Assembly (NCBI GenBank): GCA_023375785.1
Contig: SZWC01000029.1
Location: forward strand, 375,560-439,559
DNA: 64,000 nucleotides
Direction of reading: 5' to 3'
DNA from: Penium margaritaceum
Taxonomy: Eukaryota; Streptophyta; Zygnematophyceae; Desmidiales; Peniaceae
How positions within the stretch are numbered: position 1 is the first letter of the stretch; every line of letters begins with the position of its first letter. A program made the translations under genes and the position numbers. Shown piece by piece: positions 55,987 to 64,000 of the stretch. The notes beneath the pieces are model-generated. The model saw only the letters and a list, made by a program, of their open reading frames with translations. It was not told where the DNA came from and did not search any database.

Positions 55987-56937
55987 TGTCAGAAGATTGT
56001 AGTGAGAGTCGAAGGCAGGAGCAGAAGCAGGTAGAAGCACTGAATCATACAAGAGTGAGCCAGCAGAATGAGGAAGGCAAAAAGACAAGAGCGGTCCTCA
56101 GAAGTTATTCACAAGGCCTCGACAGGGGTGAGACTCAGAGCTCTGAGGTAGACAGAGGACAGTGAGAGAGCAAGGGAGCGAAGCGGGTGATGCACCAGAG
56201 GTGAGCGAAAGGTCACGAGTGACGAAGCGAATCGAAAGATGGTAGGCGGAGTGAGCGGAGACACGGGACGAGCAGAGCGAGAACACATCGGTGATACCAC
56301 GGAACCAAAAGGGAACAGGATGTGCAGAACTCTTCTGGTTAAACTAGGAGGGAATGAACATCCACCTTATAAGAATCAGAACAAGACAAAATGGAAAGAA
56401 ACGGCTTCTTGTGCACTAGCCAGACGTGCTTGCAGTTGGGTCGCTTATTAGGGGATTACTCGGTATCGTGCCGTTGGTTGGTTCTCACCGTGAACGGTTC
56501 GTGTATGATGGGACCGAGGTGGTTCATGCCGAGGCTTTAACCGTTATTGAGAGTGCTCGGCATTTTCAAGAGAGGAGGAGCCAGAAAACTCCGAGGAGCT
56601 GAACCCGTTGGGTTTCCTACCTTGACAGAAACACCATTCTCACACCCCCCTTGAATCTGTCAAGGCAGAAAATCTCTCCAGTTTCCCAGTGAGTCGCACC
56701 TGACCGACCCTCCACAGTGGGTAATAAGGCCGTTCCACATGAGGTGTAAGTTGTTGTGATCATGCTTGGCCAGGAGAAAGTGTAGGACAGGGTCGACAAG
56801 TGTACGAAGCCCGAGTCTTAGTTCTGTGTTGAACAGCTCAAGTTGAGCTTGAAAGTCGTCGGGACTGTTGTTGTCGTTGGGACTAGTCCATAGTGGTCTC
56901 TCCAGAAGAGACCTCATAATGGAAAAGTGGAAGAGAT
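55987..56937 (-). mobile_element. fragment of a family 2 relative
   Basis: An LTR-like segment (55987-56644: TGTCAGAAGATTGTAG ... CATTCTCACA) is followed by a polypurine tract (minus-strand TTCAAGGGGGG) and about 290 bp of internal sequence, then satellite resumes at AAACAAGGTAGAATAC. It shares end sequences and the GAGGGAATGAACATCC segment with family 2 but is clearly diverged. The other LTR is absent, so this is a broken, older copy. The internal part carries the minus-strand ORF end mentioned for family 2. Confidence 0.8.
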
Positions 56938-59900
56938 AAACAAGGTAGAATACTTGTGGCTCGGTGTGGCTATTGTGCGCAATGCCTTGACTAAGTGGGC
57001 ATGAGCCACTAACCGTGACCACAAGTGTATCCAAGTGACTTTTACTTATATTGATCATAACAAGTATCAGCCACGGTCAGAGTGTCCAATCACAGTGCAA
57101 ATGTACTAGGCATGATCTTGCAGGTGCAAACAAGGTAGAACACCGGTGGCTCGGTGTGGATATTGTGCACAACGCCTTGACAAAGTTTGCATGTGCCACT
57201 GACCATGACCACAAAGTTTACCAAGTGACTTTAACTTCTACGAATCGTAACACAATTCAGCCACGGTCAGAGTGTCCAATCACAGCGTACATCTAATATG
57301 CATGACCTTGCAGGTATAAACAAGGTAAAAACCCAGTGGCTTGGCACGGCTATTGTGCGCAATGCCTTGACAACGTTGGCATGTACCACTGACCATGACC
57401 ACAAAGTTTACCAAGTACCTTAAACGGCTATGAATCATAACACGAGTCAGCCACGGTCAGAGTGCCCAATCACAGTGTAGATATACTAGGCATGACCTTA
57501 CAGGTATGAATAAGGTATGATACTGGTGGCTTGGTGTGGCTATTGTGCGCACTGCCTTGACAAAGTTGGCATATGCCACTGACCATGACCACAAATGTAT
57601 CCAAGTGACTTTTACATCTATTGATCATAACACAAGTCAGCCATGGTCAGAGTGTCCAAACACAATGCAGATGTACTGGGCATGATCTTGCAATTGCAAA
57701 CAAGGTAGAATACTGGTGGCTCGGTGTGGCTATTGCGCGCAAAGCCTTGACAAAGTTGGCATGTGCCACTGACCACGACCACAAAGATTACCAAGTGACT
57801 TGAAATTCTACAAGTTATAACACGAGTCAGCCACGGTCAGAGTACCCAATCACAGTGCACATCTCATATGCACAACCTTGCAGGTATAGACAGGGTAAAA
57901 AACTGGTGTCTTTGGACGGCTATTGTACGCAATGCCTTGACAGAGTTGGCATGTGCCACTGACCATGACCACAAAGTTTACCAATTGACTTTAACTTCTA
58001 CGAATCGTACCACGAGTCAGCCACAGTCAGAGTGCCAAGTCACAGTATAGATGTACTAGGCATGACCTTGCAGGTATTAAAAAGGTAAAAAACCGGTGGC
58101 TTGGCACGGCTACTGTGCGCAATTCGTTGACAAAGTTGGCATGTGCCACTGACCATGACCACCAAGTTTACCAAGAACCTTAAACGGCTATGAATCATAA
58201 CACGAGTCAGCCACGATCAGAGTGTCCAATCACAGTGCAGATGTACTAGGCATGATCTTGCAGGTGCAAACAAGGTAGAACACTGGTGGCTTGGTGTACG
58301 CAACGCCTTAATAAAGATGGCATGTGCCACTCACCATGGCCACAAAGTCTACCAAGTGACTTTAACTTCTACGAATCGTAACACAAGTCAGCCACGGTCA
58401 GAGTGTCCAATCATAGTGCAGATGTACTAGGCATGATCTTGCAGGTGCAAACAAGGTAGAACACTGGTGGCTTGGTGTACGCAACGCCTTAATAAAGATG
58501 GCATGTGCCACTCACCATGGCCACAAAGTCTACCAAGTGACTTTAACTTCTACGAATCGTAACACAAGTCAGCCACGGTCAGAGTGTCCAATCATAGTGC
58601 AGATGTACTAGGCATGATCTTGCAGGTGCAAACAAGGTAGAACACTGGTGGCTTGGTGTACGCAACGCCTTAATAAAGATGGCATGTGCCACTCACCATG
58701 GCCACAAAGTCTACCAAGTGACTTTAACTTCTACGAATCGTAACACAAGTCAGCCACGGTCAGAGTGTCCAATCATAGTGCAGATGTACTAGGCATGATC
58801 TTGCAGGTGCAAACAAGGTAGAACACTGGTGGCTTGGTGTACGCAACGCCTTAATAAAGATGGCATGTGCCACTCACCATGGCCACAAAGTCTACCAAGT
58901 GACTTTAACTTCTACGAATCGTAACACAAGTCAGCCACGGTCAGAGTGTCCAATCATAGTGCAGATGTACTAGGCATGATCTTGCAGGTGCAAACAAGGT
59001 AGAACACTGGTGGCTTGGTGTACGCAACGCCTTAATAAAGATGGCATGTGCCACTCACCATGGCCACAAAGTCTACCAAGTGACTTTAACTTCTACGAAT
59101 CGTAACACAAGTCAGCCACGGTCAGAGTGTCCAATCATAGTGCAGATGTACTAGGCATGATCTTGCAGGTGCAAACAAGGTAGAACACTGGTGGCTTGGT
59201 GTACGCAACGCCTTAATAAAGATGGCATGTGCCACTCACCATGGCCACAAAGTCTACCAAGTGACTTTAACTTCTACGAATCGTAACACAAGTCAGCCAC
59301 GGTCAGAGTGTCCAATCATAGTGCAGATGTACTAGGCATGATCTTGCAGGTGCAAACAAGGTAGAACACTGGTGGCTTGGTGTACGCAACGCCTTAATAA
59401 AGATGGCATGTGCCACTCACCATGGCCACAAAGTCTACCAAGTGACTTTAACTTCTACGAATCGTAACACAAGTCAGCCACGGTCAGAGTGTCCAATCAT
59501 AGTGCAGATGTACTAGGCATGATCTTGCAGGTGCAAACAAGGTAGAACACTGGTGGCTTGGTGTACGCAACGCCTTAATAAAGATGGCATGTGCCACTCA
59601 CCATGGCCACAAAGTCTACCAAGTGACTTTAACTTCTACGAATCGTAACACAAGTCAGCCACGGTCAGAGTGTCCAATCATAGTGCAGATGTACTAGGCA
59701 TGATCTTGCAGGTGCAAACAAGGTAGAACACTGGTGGCTTGGTGTACGCAACGCCTTAATAAAGATGGCATGTGCCACTCACCATGGCCACAAAGTCTAC
59801 CAAGTGACTTTAACTTCTACGAATCGTAACACAAGTCAGCCACGGTCAGAGTGTCCAATCATAGTGCAGATGTACTAGGCATGATCTTGCAGGTGCAAAC

Positions 59901-62900
59901 AAGGTAGAACACTGGTGGCTTGGTGTACGCAACGCCTTAATAAAGATGGCATGTGCCACTCACCATGGCCACAAAGTCTACCAAGTGACTTTAACTTCTA
60001 CGAATCGTAACACAAGTCAGCCACGGTCAGAGTGTCCAATCATAGTGCAGATGTACTAGGCATGATCTTGCAGGTGCAAACAAGGTAGAACACTGGTGGC
60101 TTGGTGTACGCAACGCCTTAATAAAGATGGCATGTGCCACTCACCATGGCCACAAAGTCTACCAAGTGACTTTAACTTCTACGAATCGTAACACAAGTCA
60201 GCCACGGTCAGAGTGTCCAATCATAGTGCAGATGTACTAGGCATGATCTTGCAGGTGCAAACAAGGTAGAACACTGGTGGCTTGGTGTACGCAACGCCTT
60301 AATAAAGATGGCATGTGCCACTCACCATGGCCACAAAGTCTACCAAGTGACTTTAACTTCTACGAATCGTAACACAAGTCAGCCACGGTCAGAGTGTCCA
60401 ATCATAGTGCAGATGTACTAGGCATGATCTTGCAGGTGCAAACAAGGTAGAACACTGGTGGCTTGGTGTACGCAACGCCTTAATAAAGATGGCATGTGCC
60501 ACTCACCATGGCCACAAAGTCTACCAAGTGACTTTAACTTCTACGAATCGTAACACAAGTCAGCCACGGTCAGAGTGTCCAATCATAGTGCAGATGTACT
60601 AGGCATGATCTTGCAGGTGCAAACAAGGTAGAACACTGGTGGCTTGGTGTACGCAACGCCTTAATAAAGATGGCATGTGCCACTCACCATGGCCACAAAG
60701 TCTACCAAGTGACTTTAACTTCTACGAATCGTAACACAAGTCAGCCACGGTCAGAGTGTCCAATCATAGTGCAGATGTACTAGGCATGATCTTGCAGGTG
60801 CAAACAAGGTAGAACACTGGTGGCTTGGTGTACGCAACGCCTTAATAAAGATGGCATGTGCCACTCACCATGGCCACAAAGTCTACCAAGTGACTTTAAC
60901 TTCTACGAATCGTAACACAAGTCAGCCACGGTCAGAGTGTCCAATCATAGTGCAGATGTACTAGGCATGATCTTGCAGGTGCAAACAAGGTAGAACACTG
61001 GTGGCTTGGTGTACGCAACGCCTTAATAAAGATGGCATGTGCCACTCACCATGGCCACAAAGTCTACCAAGTGACTTTAACTTCTACGAATCGTAACACA
61101 AGTCAGCCACGGTCAGAGTGTCCAATCATAGTGCAGATGTACTAGGCATGATCTTGCAGGTGCAAACAAGGTAGAACACTGGTGGCTTGGTGTACGCAAC
61201 GCCTTAATAAAGATGGCATGTGCCACTCACCATGGCCACAAAGTCTACCAAGTGACTTTAACTTCTACGAATCGTAACACAAGTCAGCCACGGTCAGAGT
61301 GTCCAATCATAGTGCAGATGTACTAGGCATGATCTTGCAGGTGCAAACAAGGTAGAACACTGGTGGCTTGGTGTACGCAACGCCTTAATAAAGATGGCAT
61401 GTGCCACTCACCATGGCCACAAAGTCTACCAAGTGACTTTAACTTCTACGAATCGTAACACAAGTCAGCCACGGTCAGAGTGTCCAATCATAGTGCAGAT
61501 GTACTAGGCATGACCTTGCAGGTATAAAAAAGGTACAATGCTGGTGGTTTGGTGTTACGTTTATGCGCAATGCCTTCACATGGTTGGCATGTTCCACTGA
61601 CCATGACCACAAATGTATCAAAGTGACTTTTACTTCTATTGATCATAACACGAGTCAGCCACAGTCAGAGTGTCCAATCACAGTGCAGATGTACTAGGCA
61701 TGATCTCCGACGTACAAACAAGGTAGAATACTGTGGCTCGGTGTGGCTATTGTGCGCAATGCCTTGACAAAGTTGGCATGTGCCACTGACAATTACCACA
61801 AATGTATTCATGTGACTTTTACTTCTATTGATCATAACACAAGTCAGCCACGGTCAGAGTGTCCGATAACATTGCATATTTTCTAGGCATGATCTTGCAG
61901 GCAGAAACAAGGCATAAAAAAGGTAAAAAAACCGGTGGCATGGCACGGATATTGTGCGCAATGCCTTGACAAAGTTGGCATGTGCCACTGACCATGGCCC
62001 CAAAGTTTTCCAAGTACCTTAAACGACTATGAACCATAACACAAGTCAGCCACAATCAGAGTTTCCAATCACAAAGCGGATATACTGGGCATGATCTTGC
62101 AGGTACAAACAAGGTAGAATACTGGTGGCTCGGTGTGGCTGTTGTGCGCAATGCATTGGAAAAGTTTGCATGTGCCACTAACCATGACCACAAATGTATC
62201 CAAGTAACTTTTACTCCTATTGATCATAACACGAGTCAGCCACGGTCAGAGTGTCCAATCACAGTGCAGATGTACTAGGCATGATCTTGCATGTACAAAC
62301 AAGGTAAAATACTGGTAGCTCAGTGTGGCTATTGTGCGCAAGGCCTTGACAAAGTTGGCGTGTGCCACTGACTATGACCACAAAGTTTACCGAGTACCTT
62401 AAATGGATATGAATCATAACACGAGTCAGCCACGGTCAGAGTGTCCAATCACAGTGCAGATGTATTGGGCATGACCTTGCAGGTATAAACAAGGTAGAAT
62501 ACTGGTGACTCGGTGTGGCTATTGTGCACAATGCCTTGACAAAGTTGGCACGTGCCACTGATCATGACCACAAATGTATCCAAGTGACTTTTACTTCTAT
62601 TGATCATAACACGAATCAGCCACGGTCAAAGTGTCCAATCAAAGTGCAGATGTACAAGGCCTGATCTTGCAGGTGCAAACAAGGTAGACTACTGGTGGCT
62701 TGGTGTGGCTATTGTGCGCAATGCCTTGACAAAGTTCGCATGTGCCACTGACCAAGACCACAAAGTTTACCAAGTGACTTTAACTTCTACAAAACATAAC
62801 ACGAGTCAGCCACGGTCAGAGTGTGCAATCACAGTGCAGATGTACTAAGCATAATCTTGCAGGTGCAAACAATGTAGATTACTGGTGGCATGGCATGGCT

Positions 62901-63671
62901 ATTGTGCGCAATGCCTTGACGAAGTTGGCATGTGTCACTGACCATGACCACAAAGTTTACCAAGTACCTTAAATGGCTATGAATCATAACACGAGTCAGC
63001 CACGGTCAGAGTGTCCAATCACAGTGAAGATATACAGGGTATGACCTTGCAAGTATAAACAAGGTAGAATACTGGTGGCTCCGTGTGGCTATTGTGCGCA
63101 ATGCCTTGACAAAGTTGCATGTACCACTGACCATGACCACAATGTTTACCAAGTGACTTTAACGTATACGAATCGTAAGACGAGTCATCCATAGTCAGAG
63201 TTCCCAATCACAGTGCACATCTAATATGCATGAACTTGCAGGTTTAAACAAGGTAAAAAACCGGTGGCTTGCCATGGCTATTGGGCGCAATGCCTTGACA
63301 AAGTTGACATGTGCCACTGACCATGACCACAAAGTTTACCAAGTACCTGAAATGGCTATGAATCATTCCACGAGTAAGCCACAGTCAGAGTGTCCAATCA
63401 CAGTGCAGATAAACTGGGCATGACCTTGCAGGTACAAACAAGGTAGAATACTGGTGGCTTGGTGTGGCTATTGTGCGCAATGCCTTGATAAAGTTGGCAT
63501 GTGCCACTGACCATGACCACAAACATATCCAAGTGATTTTTTTCAACTATTGATCATAACACGAGTCAGCCAAGGTCAGAGTGTCCAATCACAGTGCACA
63601 TATAGTAGGCATGATCTTGCAGGTGCAAACAAGGTAGAATACTGGTGGCTCGGTGTGGCTACTGTGCGCAA
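56938..63671. repeat. 190-bp satellite, block 6
   Basis: Mixed class monomers at both ends (56938-58250 and 61509-63671) surround the homogenised 181-bp array. After the array, C and B monomers predominate, with A monomers less common. Confidence 0.95.
58251..61508. repeat. homogenised 181-bp array of A/C hybrid monomers, 18 copies
   Basis: CATGATCTTGCAGGTGC followed by ACAAGGTAGAACACTGG recurs every 181 bp (58251, 58432, 58613 ... 61328), 18 copies that look identical by eye. Each joins a class A body (CTTTAACTTCTACGAATCG) to a class C tail (TGTACTAGGCATGATCTTGC). A 9-bp loss relative to the 190-bp unit lies in the GGTGTACGCAACGCC segment. Confidence 0.95.
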
Positions 63672-64000
63672 TGTTGAAGGTTTGCCCCTCTGCATGCCCA
63701 AGTGCGGCGCCGGGAGGCGCCGACGAGCCGCCAGAGAGAGGAAATTCCTCTTCGACAGATCTTGGGACTCAAGGATTGCTGGGATCCTAAAATGGAGGAT
63801 TTCTGCTGAAAGTGGACGAGTTGCTGAATCCGGTGGAAGTTGTTTCACCGGAATCGGACAAGTAACGAGGGAGATATGGGCTTCCAAAGTTGGGGTGTGC
63901 GCGGCGGCTCTGGGAGTCGGCCGCGGTTCGACTGGAGGTGGATCATCCACCTGACCGAGTAACAAAAGTCCATCTGGAGATTTTGCTCCGAAAGGGCTGC
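63672..64000. mobile_element. start of another insertion, cut by window edge
   Basis: The satellite stops in mid-monomer (GTGCGCAA) and is followed by TGTTGAAGGTTTGCCCC. The TG start and abrupt junction suggest an LTR or other insertion, but the right end is outside the window. An inverted repeat AGGTGGAT-c-ATCCACCT lies at 63936-63952. No coding region is recognised. Confidence 0.4.

Noticed and set aside
55987-56937. Complete second family 2 element
   Set aside because: Only one LTR and a short internal part are present before satellite resumes, so it is a fragment.

Overview
This window is eukaryotic and consists almost entirely of repeats. I recognise no intact host gene, no rRNA gene and no functional tRNA gene. 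Three things point to a plant-lineage nuclear genome: Ty1/copia elements with a Met-tRNA-type primer site, Ty3/gypsy elements, and a hAT transposase of the BED-finger plus DUF659 type. A streptophyte alga would fit, but nothing here fixes the species. The best reading is pericentromeric or similar heterochromatin: a satellite of about 190 bp with transposons nested in it.

Layout. 1-12857 is a graveyard of older elements. It holds a minus-strand copia gag-pol mosaic (1-4078, shuffled by unmerged contig ends), the 3' end of another copia pol with a probable LTR (4915-6200), a gypsy integrase remnant (6225-8060), an 87-bp minisatellite (8788-9390), a decayed minus-strand hAT transposase (about 9400-11510) and two GC-rich minisatellites (11617-12005). 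From 12858 to 63671 the background is a satellite with three monomer classes, here called A, B and C, mostly in the order A-B-C (about 570 bp per trimer). Two stretches are homogenised: 20 copies of a 190-bp B/C hybrid (18271-22070) and 18 copies of a 181-bp A/C hybrid (58251-61508).

Insertions in the satellite, each with its own junctions: a solo LTR with a tRNA-Arg-like remnant inside (22251-22939), a 15.5-kb Ty3/gypsy element (26634-42186), a TA-flanked MITE (42479-42964), a non-autonomous copia-type element with a proline-rich ORF (44164-46983), a second non-autonomous copia-type element on the minus strand (47946-51393), a fragment of a relative of the latter (55987-56937), and the start of another insertion at the right edge (63672).

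The most unusual object is the 15.5-kb gypsy element. Besides gag, protease, RT, RNase H and integrase, it has a second copy of a protease-containing module after RNase H, an extra helical and coiled-coil region of about 2.3 kb before integrase, and a run of about six PHD/C1-like zinc fingers between integrase and the 3' LTR. Its LTRs are packed with the palindrome CCGCGG. A second striking pattern is that four LTR insertions have their 5-bp target duplications within the same 18-bp stretch of the satellite monomer.

All LTR elements are treated as fossils: broken overall, described by family, parts and approximate age only. The assembly has artefacts (single-N joins, one foreign block with a repeated flank near 13.2 kb, a mis-sized N gap), which are noted.
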